Assembly (NCBI RefSeq): GCF_002878395.1
Contig: NC_061122.1
Location: 75,290,493-75,354,492 of the forward strand
DNA: 64,000 nucleotides
Direction of reading: 5' to 3'
From: Capsicum annuum
Lineage: Eukaryota; Streptophyta; Magnoliopsida; Solanales; Solanaceae
Position numbers and translations under genes: made by a program. Shown in pieces: positions 45,671-57,649 of this stretch. Position 1 is the first letter of the stretch. Every line of letters begins with the position of its first letter. The notes beneath the pieces were generated by a model. The model was given only the letters and a program-made list of their open reading frames with translations. It was not told the DNA's origin and did not search any database.

Positions 45671-46860
45671 ACATCAATGTCTTCATTAGCTTTTCATATC
45701 CCAGAATTTCTTGGATATCTTCCAACAATGGGATATTGATTAAAAGATTGCTAAGCTTGGGTGAGAACATATCTATCATACTCCTTTTCCTTATCCTTAC
45801 AATCATGATCTCTATCTCTATCACACTATACCCTTTCTCGATCATAATCATTTCAACCATAGTTCCTATCTTGCCTTTGATAGGCTGGGCGAGAACCCCC
45901 TCAAATAGTTTGCCAAGTTCGTATCTCTTAATCAATCCTCTTATCATCTTCTTCACCATATCCTTTGGATGCCATGGTATTTAATATTTTTGCGAGTGCA
46001 CCCATCACATGTATTGTAAGGAGGTCTAATTGTGTTATTATTTTTGCCATATTTTCCCCCCTCTTTTCTTGTTTCTTTCTTTTCTCTTTATCCACAATTG
46101 AGGCAGTTGGATAACTCATGGATACCTTGCCATCCCGAGTGTGCTACCCATATTTTTCTTTGTGATTTTCTCAAGCAAAGTTCAAGCCACACCATATGAC
46201 AACCTCACTAGTGATCCACCAGCCGCGTTGTCCACCATGGTCTTGTTGAGTTAGTCCAATGCCTTATGGAATATTTTTAGGATAATCTTATTCGTTATGT
46301 CGTGGTTAGGGAATTTCACAAGCTTTTCATTAAATCCATCCAAAACTTCATATAGAGACTCTCCATTGAGTTGACAAAAACTAATGATATTGTCTTGCAA
46401 TTACAACAACTTTTATATTGGGAAATAACAATCTTAGAAAGCATCGATTAGATCAACCCACAATATGATGGATCCGATGGGAAGATACCACAACCACAAA
46501 ACTTCCTTAACCATTAGAGAGAACAGGAAGAGTCATAACTATATGGACTCTTATGAGGTATGAGAATTGTCAAACAAGGCCCACACTTCCACAAAATTCT
46601 TTAAGTGCAATTTTGGGTCTTCATGAGCTTGACCCCGAAAGACACCTTTCATTTGAAACATATGTAACATCACACATGTGATGTGGAATAATTTATTCCC
46701 TTTATTTAGTGGGATGCGGATGGCACTAGCACACCCTAAATCATAGAGGTTGTCCTCATCATCGAGGGGACCATCAAAGGTCCCGCCATTGCTCCCATGA
46801 TTATTTATTGTGTCATGGACACTATGAAAATATCCTAAGAAGAAACAAAAACAACAAACA
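45671..46860 (-). pseudogene. gag: gag of element K (Athila type), broken
   Basis: Minus strand, read with frame changes. GVFRGQAHEDPKLHLKNFVE near 46640 is the beginning of the capsid. LWYLPIGSII, then DNIISFCQLNGESLYEVLDG and FNEKLVKFPNHDITNKIIL near 46400-46280, then DNAAGGSLVRLSYGVA near 46230, the conserved order of Athila/Tat gag. The stretch 46119-45700 is basic and includes a Lys/Arg-rich segment. Capsid protein of the element; inactive through stops. Confidence 0.85.
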
Positions 46861-46933
46861 AATTATATAGAAAAACACTATGGTTAAACACAAAGTTACT
46901 ATCAATACCGCATAAGGAAAAACTAAGTTGTAC

Positions 46934-46951
46934 TCCCCAATAATGGTGCTA
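46934..46951 (-). other. Primer-binding site of element K (tRNA-Asp type)
   Basis: Minus strand TAGCACCATTATTGGGGA; 12 of 18 match TGGCGCCGTTGCCGGGGA and all six differences are transitions. Confidence 0.75.
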
Positions 46952-46954
46952 TTT

Positions 46955-48392
46955 TGATCACGCTCGCCTTTACCATTTTTTCAGTGTAGGAAGATTGTTG
47001 TCAATATAATAACCCAACTTGAGTTGGGGTCAAATCCATAAGGAGTGTAACTAATATTCAAATCCTATGCATATTAAAATCTACTAAGTATTTACACGCA
47101 ATATAAACATAAAGTAAGACACAAATTAAAATTAGGGTTAAGGTTTGAAAGGTTGTTTAGACAAAATTCACCTGAACCAACAATTTAGAGCAACAATTGT
47201 AGATAAAATTCCAATAGGAGAATAGTCTTGGGATTATGTTTTCTTAGGGGAAAATAGTGTATGGGTACATGAGAGTTATATTCAAATTCTAATCAATGAA
47301 TATATTGGTAGGCTAGATTAGAGGTTTTGCTGTTAGGTTTCAACCAAACACGAAAAATATCACCTATGGATTCTTTCGAATACCTCATGGGTGTGATAAA
47401 CAATCAACTTAAAACCTTAATTAGACATCCCTATTTCTAGGAAGATGCCTAAGGCATAGCAAATTCACTGCCCATCTTTATTTCTAAGACAATGTACAGG
47501 AATAAGCTATCATCTAATTATTATTCACAAATACTTGTCAATGATATCCCTCTTTCAAGGATGATAAGGGATCTAAAAGAATACCCACATCCCAATTTCA
47601 TTGATGATGTGGGATTTTGGAAAATTGGGACTTTCACCCATAATTTCTAATTTAACAATTAAGTATTAGTGAAACCTAACATCATTAACCTAGAATTTAC
47701 ACTAACAATCATGATCCACACATATTTGCACCATATTCCAACATAACCACAAGATAGATATTTAGATATGCATAAGTTTAGAGAAAGGAAATATACCCAA
47801 GTGAGAACCCAATACTTCCATTAATATCAATTAAGAACTATTTGGAATCTTCAATCTCATTCATAATTAAAATTCCTTGAAAAATTAGTTGCAATAGTTT
47901 TTGACAATTTCGTAGGGTTTCTCCACACCAAAATTTGAATTCTAGTTGGAAGATGCTCAAAAGTGACATGGTTTTTCCCTTTAGAGAATTTGGGTTCAGC
48001 TGTTTGAAATTACAAATCTGGTCCTAGACTATTTTCCACTCTATCGCGATTGCACTCTCTGGATTGCGATCACATTACTACAATCATGACTATAGAATCG
48101 CATTTGTGATAATTGTGGGTCATCTATTCCTCAGACTGCTCAACCGTGATAGTGACTCTAAGCATTGCGATTGTGGTACGTGGGGGCCACCTGATTTTCC
48201 ATATTTTGCACTAACTTTTCCATTTTAGCTCACTTTTCAGATTCCTTCACTTATTTTCTTCCAATTACCTGTATACTAGCAAAACATGGGAATCAATGCA
48301 TTCCAATGACCAATTTGTCTCATTAGCACCAGTTAACCATTGAAGTATACACGAATATGGGCATCTGTGACTGGTAAATTTACCACTCATCA
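46955..48392 (-). repeat. Athila-type LTR2 of element K (1438 bp)
   Basis: Minus-strand start TGATGAGTGGTAAATTTACC at 48392; end GTGATCA at 46955, three bases from the primer site. The U3-distal 350 bp (48040-48392) match LTR1 (40535-40860), but the rest does not. A fragment of the same LTR is at 25325-25552. Confidence 0.82.
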
Positions 48393-49398
48393 GTCTACTT
48401 ATCAACCAATTTTTTTCTCTTATTACTCCATTTTTCCTTTTATTTCTTATTCAAGCTAGGTGCGGTTTCTTTTCTTTTTTTCTTTGTTTCCTTTTTAATT
48501 TTTTTCATTTTTCTATCAAAACCAACCTAACTATCTTTTCTCTTATTTAATCCCTTCTTCATACAAACATCTAATCATACACCCCTATGATAGACACCCT
48601 CAGACAATTTCCCTAAGTTAAGGTTCACATTATACAAGGAGGAACATGACCAAAACATGTTCATTGTAATTAAATTAGGAAGGTGAAAGGCAAAAACAAG
48701 AAAAATAGTCAATACATGCTCAAAGTAGGGATCAAAGGATACTTATTCTCATTTGGAATGTAATTTAGGCTAAAAGTTGACTAAATTGACAATAGCCAAT
48801 GGTCATTTCCTACGCGACTATTCTACAACCTACGCAAGAGTAACTAGAAAAGTTCTGGATTCAACATTCAATGGGAACCAAGCAAGAATCTCACACACAT
48901 GGAACAAGGTTACATCACAAACCACTACCTATCCAGTTCATGCAAATGCTAACTATGATTGTTATGTCCATAATCCTAATGCCATAACAAGATTAATATT
49001 TGTCACACATATAAGTACATCACACAATTTGAAATAATTTTTCCATAGGGGTATCATTTTTCCTAACACATTTAAGCTCAATTATTGAAAATTATATCAA
49101 TTGCCTTAAGTATTTAGCCTTTTCCTAGTTACAAGAAAAACACAACACAAAACAAAATACGTCTTAAACATCCCAGCTCTACTAAGAATAGAAATCATGT
49201 AAAAAAGACACGACAACAAAATACCCAAGAGGACATCTAGTTGCCCCACACCTATAAAATAGACATGCATTGTCTCCAATGCATTAGGCCACTACAAAAC
49301 AAGAGAGTTAGGAACATACCTGTGGTACCTTATATGCATAGATCAAACACCAATCACAATAACATGAATTAACAAAAATGCAAAAATAACAAGATACC
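48393..49398 (-). other. Noncoding 3' part of element M
   Basis: T-rich at 48400-48520, otherwise nothing supported. Lies downstream of the box of element M and is interrupted by element K, which begins at 48392. Confidence 0.45.
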
Positions 49399-49446
49399 TT
49401 GGGTTGCCTCTCAAGCAATGCCTGATTAAATATCGCAGTACGATGC
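49399..49446 (-). repeat. Conserved post-coding box, copy M
   Basis: Plus strand CTTGGGTTGCCTCTCAAGCA followed by ATGCCTGATTAAATATCGCA and GTACGATG. Third copy of the box. Confidence 0.85.
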
Positions 49447-49454
49447 GAGAACCT

Positions 49455-49927
49455 TGATTACTCAAAATTCATTAAGGTAGCCAAAGGGTTAGCCTCCAGG
49501 GTCATCAATACAACTTATTATCGAAGCAACCCTCATGTCAATTAATTTCTTCTTGGTTCTGTGACATGGAAAATGACATCTTCATAATTTAGTCTAAACT
49601 TAAGCTCCCCATTCTCCATATCCACTAATGCTTTACCTGTGGCTAAAAAGACCTCCCTAAAAGTATGGGCATCTCAAAATAAATATCACAATCCAAGATA
49701 ACAATGCTTTTTAGAATGATGAAGTTGTCCACCTTTACCAAAACATCAAATGATATACCTACAGGCTTCTTAATTATACGATCTGCCATCAACAATCGCA
49801 TCGTTATTAGTTTGGGGGTTCTCAAGCCCAACAATTTGAGCATTTCCAGCGGCCTCAAATAAATGTTGGAACCCAAGTCACATAGAGCTCTAGAAAATCT
49901 AGATGTCCCTATAGTACAAGGCATCAT
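49455..49927 (-). pseudogene. Protease of element M (Athila type)
   Basis: The open part 49927-49643 reads PCTIGTSRFSRALCDLGSN, with the catalytic Asp at residue 17, then LGLRTPKLITMRLLMADRII, KKPVGISFDVLVKVDNFIIL and MPILLGRSF. After a shift, TGKALVDMENGELKFRLNYE continues, and the coding trace ends near LEANPLATLMNFE, the linker that in autonomous elements leads to RT. Here the conserved box follows within about 30 bp instead. Confidence 0.88.
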
Positions 49928-50400
49928 GAAAGCACCAAGATCAGCATTCTTTTATGCAAGATATAGGGATGTAATTGCATAGTAATTAAAAAACCCACCA
50001 ATGTCCTCATAAGTGATGTCTCTCTTCGTTGTTACCAAATCCTTCATAAATTATGTGAACCAAGATGCATCTGATCAAGAGCTTCAAGAAGATGGATATT
50101 TAAACTCAACTCTTTCAGCATAACAATTAACTTTCTATACTTTTCATCTTCTTTATTTTTCTTCAACATTTGCAAAAAAAGAAGAGGTGGTCTTGGAATG
50201 GTCTTTACTAAAGTCTCAACTTCCTTTCTTTTTATTTTATCCTTCTCAACACGCTTACCAACACCCATTAATTTTTGTGATAACTCACAATTACTCATAA
50301 ACAATTTAGGTTTTGCTTTGGGTACCTTGTCAAAATCAACCACATTATTACTTGGCCATGTTTTAAAATATCATTATTAACATCTATCACATATAAGATG
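49928..50400 (-). pseudogene. gag: gag-protease linker of element M
   Basis: 50343-50044 is open for 99 codons on the minus strand (the frame continues upstream of its GTG): PRPPLLFLQMLKKNKEDEKY, then KELSLNIHLLEALDQM, the charged segment just before the protease in Athila/Tat polyproteins. The capsid part is missing because LTR I starts near 50400. Confidence 0.8.
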
Positions 50401-52703
50401 TTTATTTAAACTAGCTTTTATTATTATGAATAAATCTATTTTGTAGGTAGAAAGTGGGAATTAACCCTCAGTTATTGACAATAATAATAATTTTATAATC
50501 TAGTCTGAATAGTATCAATCATCAATGCAAAATTTCATAACTGTACTAAATCTATGCATTCCATCACCAACATTTATACAATGGAACCATAAGAATTAAT
50601 ATATTAATAAACTATAGTCAAATCCATCACAAAGATATATACTTCCCAGATGGTCAACTCAAATCATAACAACAAGGCCTTGGGCCTAATAATATGTCCA
50701 GAGAAATTATAAAATCATGATCACGGCCTTTGGACCATATACATATCCAGAACCTATATCAAAATTGTATTCATACATCATTTCATATTTATAAGTCATA
50801 GCATATTCACGAGGCCTAACATCCTTGTAAACTAAAAGGCATATATATAATTGTCTCACAAATAAGAGACATCTCACATCAAGGAGACATAATTCATCAA
50901 TAAATCATACCTCATAACTATGAGGTTTATCATCTCTATAGGCCAATTATCAAATCTAAAAGGAAATAACTTCTCTAAATTCCATTAATCATAATTCTAG
51001 AAAAGTCATCATAATTTTCTAAGCCATGAAGTAACCTTATTCTAAAGGCTCAATGGGCTGATACAAGTCTTGGACTAGGCTTGGCCCGAAGAACCCACTT
51101 CTAATACTTAATGTCCATATTTAGTCAATTTATACCCTAAACTAGGTGAAGTTATCTAGCTCATCCTCTACATGACAAGTAAGCCATAACAAAACCTAAT
51201 ATAGGAACTTCTTTTAGAAACATAGGAATTTAAGTCAACTCTACCTAAATTATGATTTTAAGATCACAATTATATTCCAAACTAGGCTAAATATACTAAC
51301 CATAATTCCAATGTAAAAAGCACATCCTAAACCTAGCATTATATCATATCCCTACTCCAAACTAGTTCAATCTAGGTAGAAGGCAATAGAATTCAAAAAG
51401 TATATTAATCATTTCAACTTATGGGTCAAAACCCTCATCTAAACCCCAAACTTAAATTTTTAATAGTAAGTCATTCTAATCATATTAAAACTTAACATTC
51501 ATATTAATACATAATATATACCATGCATTTCCTATGAAGAAGAGTAGGCAGAAGCCTACTTCAAAGCCAAACCGCAAATTCTTACATCATTCTCTAGAAG
51601 CTTATCTTCATTTATCAATCCCAAAATGACATCACACTATTAAAATTATAGTCTACTTATCAATATGAGAAAAATGATACCCATATTGGACAATTGTACT
51701 TCAGGTCCAAAAATAACCCTAAAACCCCCAAGTGGGTCCTACTTATGGAAAATACATTTCTGAGGTCAACAAAACATTCACGCATGAACAAGGAATCATA
51801 ACCCTTACAAAAGAGAAATAAACCAAGCTCATTTAGGGCTAAAATCAAGCCCTCAAACTATTTGGGGTTGGTCAAAATTTCAAGAAATTCAAACATAGAT
51901 TTGAAGGATTCTTAACTTAAATCCACAGATATTCGCGATAAATAATGTTAATATAGATCCCAAGTCATTACAAAATATTAATTTGAAGTCATCATACCCA
52001 TTTAGGGTTTTTAGGTCCCAAGGATAAAGAGAAAATGGCCAAAATTATGACATTAGGGTCTATTTATACCCCTATAGGAAAAGAGATGTTGCTATCGCCA
52101 TCCCTTGGACTATAATCGCCCTTCTTCAATCGCTATAGGCCTTTTGGAATTGCCATAGTGTGATCTTGATGGATCATATGCAATCACTAAGCACTAACAC
52201 TAGCAAACATGGAAAATTTTCCAAGTATCCAACAATTCCTCGAGACTTGTTCAGTATCTGATTTTTGGAAATGAACTAAATAACCATACAAAAATTGATA
52301 TTTTGGATGCAAATAAAGATTAGGATTTTAAATTTAAGGTCATTTTGACCAAATATAGGTCCCACACCAAAATTATAAATTTTTCAACTTTTCAACCAAT
52401 TGGTCAAAATATGCTTAGGTGCATCGAAACCTAAACCAAAGTCTTACCTAGACTAAAATCAATATTCTAGAGTCACTGGCATAGTTAGAATTTTCATATG
52501 AGATAGATCTATTAATTTTTTTCAGTGGCCACGTGGAACATGCGAAGACTTTTTAATAGGGAATTGGCTCTAATAAGAAAATAAACTGCCCGGTGACCGA
52601 ACTGTTAGTCCCAACAACTCCTAAATGACTTGGGAAGCTATAGGAAAACCCTAACATCATAAATAAGTGGAAATATGGAAAAATATCTAAAGGGTCATTA
52701 CAT
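50400..52703 (-). repeat. LTR I (gypsy type), left end unclear
   Basis: Minus-strand start TGTAATGACCC at 52703. A word block with ATCGCTATAG/ATCGCC words lies at 52081-52170 and TATAAATA (minus) at 52068-52061 right after it. The other end has no recognisable primer site, so the LTR is either truncated or solo. It abuts RT of element F on the right. Confidence 0.7.
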
Positions 52704-53064
52704 AATTGCTTTCCTAAATAGACATCAAATTCGGCTATCATCACCTCAGAGTTAGAGATTGTGATATTTTAAGAACAATGTTCAAAACTCGGTATGGTAA
52801 CTTTTAGTTTGTAGTTATGTCTTTTGGATTAATGAATGCTCTTGTTGTTGAAAACTCAGTATGGTCACTTTTAGTTTGTAGTTATGTCTTTTGGATTAAT
52901 GAATGCTCTTGTTAATTTAATGAACTTGATGAACGGGGTGTTCAAGAAGTAATTGGATATGTTCATTATAGTATTCATAGATGAAATTCTCATTTATTCT
53001 TTAAGTGAAGAAAAATATGTAGAACACTTAATTATTGTCTTGCAAACTCTTAAGAATCACCAGT
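52704..53064 (+). pseudogene. pol: RT fragment of element F
   Basis: IDIKFGYHHLRVRDCDIL at about 52719-52770, then FVVMSFGLMNALV, twice because of a 67-bp tandem duplication, then LMNGVFKK and MFIIVFIDEILIYSLSEE; the second catalytic Asp is Glu (FIDE). Ends LQTLKNHQL at the start of an inserted LTR. Confidence 0.88.
52784..52917 (+). repeat. 67-bp tandem duplication in RT of element F
   Basis: AAAACTCGGTATGGTAACTT at 52784 and AAAACTCAGTATGGTCACTT at 52851 begin two near-identical 67-bp units (two differences in the first 63 bases). 67 is not a multiple of three, so the frame is broken. Confidence 0.95.
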
Positions 53065-55210
53065 TGTAAGACCCCATAAAATCCCAGCTCGTTTCAGCTC
53101 ACTCTTGCATGCTAAAGGGATTCACGACTTAGAAAATTTCACTAAGTGTTATGTCTAAGTCATTTACAAAGATTATTAAACTTTAATGATTTTAATTCCA
53201 ACCTTCCCAACCTTAAAACATTAATTTTTAAGTTGATTCATGATCGAGGTGATCAACAATATATCTCAAGTAAGTTTTGGATTTTTTAGAAAAGGTTTAA
53301 AGCTTGTTTGGATATTCAAACCATCGATTCAACATGATATGGATGCGTCGTGCCACTTATTGCATTGGTGGAGTGCAATGCGGTGCGGCGCCTAATGCAT
53401 CACCTAAGTGATGCGATATTTCACTTATCGCATCATTGGCCATGATCAACTTAATTAATTCTGGGTCTAGAAGGGTATTTTAGTCCTTTTCCCTTACTTT
53501 ATTTCAGCCATAACACTGTATTAGGGTCTCAAAAGAGCATTATTTGCCTCTTATTTCACATTTTCTCTCACTAGAAAACATTTTCTCTAAGTAACAAACC
53601 TGATCCCCTTCAACATTCAAGATCAATCTTCGAGAAATTCACCAAGACTCTCATAAATTATTTAACCAACGTATGTGTGAGGCTTATACATATGCCCTTT
53701 TAACCCATGGAGTCCAAGAATCTATTTTTAAGATTTAAATTATGGTTATTACATGTTACCATGTATTATCTCCATGAAGTTTTTATGAATCTAGATTATA
53801 CATCATGTTAACAAGTTTATTTCGCTGGAAGTTGCCATTACACCTTTGATTGATGGAAATTTCATTGTTAACTCAATAAATATGGCTTTGGTATTGCAAT
53901 TACGCTATTTCCACATGTTTCACTCATTCCCATGCTTAGGTCCATGAATTTATTTCCATTTATATTTCAAGTCAAGATTATAATTAGTTTCAAGTGGAAT
54001 TCATTATAGTATGCTTTAAATATTATGGTCTCCATATCGTGTTCATGAGAATTTAGAATAAATCCTCAGTTTATGTTTTAGTCATGTGATCATGTTGTAT
54101 CATCATGTTTAATAGTATCCTCATGTACAATTCTTGATCCCCAAGTATTTGATGAGATACCTAACTAATGAGTTTTGAATAATTCTTTCTTGTTATGGTT
54201 TAAATCTTTAGTATATTCCTATTGTTATTACTATTAAGTCGTGGGGGTTATGAATACCCAAAATTAGCTATTTACTTAGTCTCGGCATTTTCAGAATGGT
54301 TTTAAAGATGTATGAGCATCATCTTTTCAGTCAGTTATCTTGCCAGTCACACTTTGGTTAGCTCAGTACAATAATAACTGCGTACTTATCTCATAATGTG
54401 AGATAAGAATTAGGAATTAACTGAGTTAGTTCAGTTGAGAGTAGGGTTCAGCACCAAGCGAACCTAGGTATGGGCTCTTACCTGTCAGTTAGGACTGGGT
54501 CCTTATAAGTAATCCCTAACTTCCAAAACCATGTATCCAGCATTATTTATGAGATGTCACTCGCTAATTTAGGACTAACACTCTTAGGGATAACTCGCCA
54601 GTTTGGACTGATATTAGGGGTCACCCACCAGATTAGGACTGACTCCACAACCATTGTTAGTACTAGTATCATAGTACTAGTTATTACTCTTGTTTAGTTA
54701 GATTTTGATATTTCCACTCACATCTGTTATTACTATTTTTCTTTATAGTTAGCCCATGCATTCAACCTATCCTTATCTCATATACTAGTATATTCAAAGT
54801 ACTAATCGTATACTCGTTTCTTGTACTATGATGTTTAATATCATAGGTTCTGATGCTCAATTTCCTAACTGTACTTAGACAAATCAGATTATCAGCAGCA
54901 GTAGTGGTGAGTCCTCATATCTTAAGGACATGAATACTTTATTTCTATTTATCTTAGTAGTTCAGTATTTTATTCAGTCGGAATTAGTTAAGGGTTTATC
55001 CTAATAGCTCTACAGTCAGCCAGCTAGAGGCTTTTCAGATAGTCAGTTATTTTATCAGTTTTTAGATCGTTTTTTTCATACTTATGATTTTGTAAAGTTC
55101 TTAGTATTTAAATCCTTATGGAATATTCATTTATTTCATACATGTGTATCCTTTGTTACTATTTTTATTTAATGCTCACAATAGGTACCAACATCATGGG
55201 TTAGCTTGTG
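53065..55210 (+). repeat. A-type LTR inserted in element F
   Basis: Starts TGTAAGACCCC and follows the A LTR (5729 on) closely for its first 200 bp and again near its end (GGTACCAACATCATGGGTTAGC at 55181). It ends early, near 55210, without the last 90 bp of the A LTR. A block of GCGATA/ATGCATC words is at 53340-53440. No internal sequence accompanies it: a solo LTR, or a recombined one. Confidence 0.82.
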
Positions 55211-55810
55211 ATCTTTTGGATCAAAGTAGTAAGGAGCTGACCTAGACCCATTTCTCCATCAAATTTCTTGGATTTAGCTGGTTACTACAGGCGGATTATT
55301 GAAGGATTTTCCGCTATTTCTTCTCTCATATCTAGAGTAACTCATAAGAATGTCAAATTATAGTGGTCCAATTCCTGCAAGAAAAGTTTTAGGAGCTGAA
55401 GTTTTGACTCTCCCCTGTTCTAGTTTTGATTCTACTAAAGGGTTCATTGTGTTTCATGGTATATTGTGATGCTTATAGACTTAGTCTTGGTTGTGTATAG
55501 ATGCAGTAGGGCAAGATTATAATATATGCCTCTAGGAAGCTCAAGCTTTTAGGGAAGAAGTACCTAACTAATATTCTTGAATAAGAATCATTTGTGTTTG
55601 CCTTAAAGTTTTAAAGGCATTATATTTGTGGGGTTCATGTTAATGTGTTCACTGATACTAAGGGTCTTCAGTATGTTTTCAGTCAAAAAGATCTAAATCT
55701 TCATCAGAGAAGGTGGCTAGCATTATTAAAGGATAATGAAGTGAACATCTTCTATCTCCCAAGCAAGTCCAATGTCGTGGATGACACCATTAGAATATTT
55801 TTTATTGGGA
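55211..55810 (+). pseudogene. pol: RT end and RNase H of element F, broken
   Basis: PRPISPSNFLDLAGYYRRII near 55240 and EGFSAISS resume pol after the LTR, with about 27 residues missing compared with other elements. RNase H: FTDTKGLQYVFSQKDLNLHQ, RRWLALLKD (55645-55740). Confidence 0.85.
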
Positions 55811-56283
55811 GTGTTTCTCTCTTTAAAGATGACATAAAAAAGTTAGTTTATGAGGTTCATAAACTTTCTAGGTTAGAATCTCAGTTGGTTGACTCGATCA
55901 AAGGTAATGTATGGGTTTAAAATTGTTTGGAGTCTTATTTGGTTGTCGAGGTAAAGCAAAAGAATGATAGAGATTCTATTTTTCCTAAATTGAAGGGGGA
56001 GGTTTCACATTAGAATGTTGAGGTTCTATTCTAAGGGAGAGATAATGTTCTTCACTATCAGGGAAGATTATGTGTTCCAGAGATTGATGAATTATTGAAG
56101 CGAATGTTAGCAAAAACTCATGGTTCCCTATATTCTATTCACTGAGTAGACATTAAGATATAATGTGATTTGCGAAAAGTCTATTAGTAGAATGGCAAGA
56201 AGAAAGATATTATTGAATTCATGGCTAAGTTTCCAAATTGCTATCAAGTTAAGGTTGTGACTAGAGGCCTAGTTCATTTTTAG
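55811..56283 (+). pseudogene. pol: Integrase N-terminus of element F, truncated
   Basis: VYEVHKLSRLESQLVDSIKG (to 55920) and then, with shifts, zinc-domain text HGSLYSIH (about 56120) and KDIIEFMAKF (about 56205). Coding similarity stops at about 56283, where an LTR fragment begins. Confidence 0.8.
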
Positions 56284-56770
56284 TTTATGTTTAGTTCAGG
56301 TTTGCTTGACGAAGTATTCAATTATTTTGTATTAAATTTTATGAAATATATGTTTATACTCAATTTTGCATTCAACATACATTCTCATGCATTCATGTTC
56401 AATTTATTTTAGCTAGTCTCCATCTCACTACTCAGTACATTCAAAGTACTGATCTTATGCTTTACTGCACTATTGTCTAATAATATAGGTTTGGATGCTC
56501 AGTACGCAGACTGTACTTAGCACATTCCCGCATCATATTTAGCGGCACCATTCAATGAGTTCTTATTTAGTTTCAACCAGTTGGAGTTAGTTGGGGTTTA
56601 GACCTAACAACTCACTATTGGTAGAGTCTTTTAGACGGATGTTTAGATTTTCAGTACATTAGTTGTCAGATGTTTTTTATTCTCTAGTTCCACTTTTATT
56701 AGGTATTCAATTTTATATTATTATGGTTCCCATATGTTATTTTAGAACACTCATGTACTTTAATTTCTAG
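56284..56770 (+). repeat. A-type LTR fragment
   Basis: TCAGGTTTGCTTGACGAAGT at 56296 parallels TCAAGTTTGCTTGACCAAGT near 623, and ACATTCAAAGTACTGATCTT near 56437 parallels 7405-7425. No LTR ends are visible. Confidence 0.75.
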
Positions 56771-56779
56771 AACATTGGT

Positions 56780-57640
56780 AAATCTCAAAATCTCATGCAT
56801 AGTAATATTAGACTTCAAATTCAAAGGAGAACTCATAAAGTCATATATATTTGTACTTTCAAACTAGTTTTGGATGCAAGGACGAAAGAATTGTCCTGGT
56901 TGAAACCCCACATACCTTATAATGCGAACTAGATGAACAATCTTGCTTGAGCCTCTTCTTCTTACTCTTTAAGAGAGGGTTCTTTAAGCCTTGGTCTTGG
57001 GAAACTCGAATCTCAATTCAATTTGTAGAATCTATGGTGAGTTCTTGAATTTCTTGGAAAAGGGTTTTGGGTTTGTACTTGAGGAAAAAACCCTAGCCAT
57101 TGGATGTTTTGAGAGATAATGAAGTCATATGCTTTATTTTGCATATATCTAAGTGTTAAAAGGGGAAAAAGGACAAAAGGTCCTTTCAAAACGACTTAAA
57201 AATAATGAATGGGATTTGCAACGGTCTGAGTGATGGTCTGTCACTAGTCTGATGATTCGTTGGATCATCCATCACACATTGGTCAGAAAAAGCCCACATT
57301 ACCTTAGTTACGATGGTCCTTGCAATGATCCGCCGCTAGCTTGATGGTCCATCGTCTTAGCCGTCGCACTTGCACTAGAAGAGGGAGTCACTGCCTTGGT
57401 TACAACGATCCGAGCAATGGTCTATCTCAAACTTGATGGTCTATCAACCTGTCCGTCACACCTGGGTAGTTCCAAAAACTCTCAATAAAACGGCCTTCAC
57501 TTCTCACCCGATACCAAATTTGGACGAAATTGGTATCGTTGAAAAGCTAATTCAATTCTACATGACAAAAAGTCAATATTTGGGAAATTTTACACTGTTT
57601 AAAATATTTCTCACTTGGGAAGTCATACCTTACTCTTTCT
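56780..57640 (-). repeat. LTR fragment with GATGGTCC words
   Basis: No coding content. A block at 57190-57480 repeats ACGATGGTCC, TGATGGTCCATCG and related words. An ATATATGCAAAATAAAGC run lies downstream on the minus strand near 57130. The orientation is inferred from this order. Confidence 0.5.
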
Positions 57641-57649
57641 AGTATATTC

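Noticed and set aside
45444..45959. 171-codon minus-strand ORF taken as one protein
   Set aside because: Only parts are in the gag-protease frame; conserved motifs such as CDLGAG are read in another frame. It is a composite of shifted frames.
48777..49037. 86-codon plus-strand ORF as a gene
   Set aside because: Opposite strand to element M, within its noncoding spacer, no motif and unremarkable composition.
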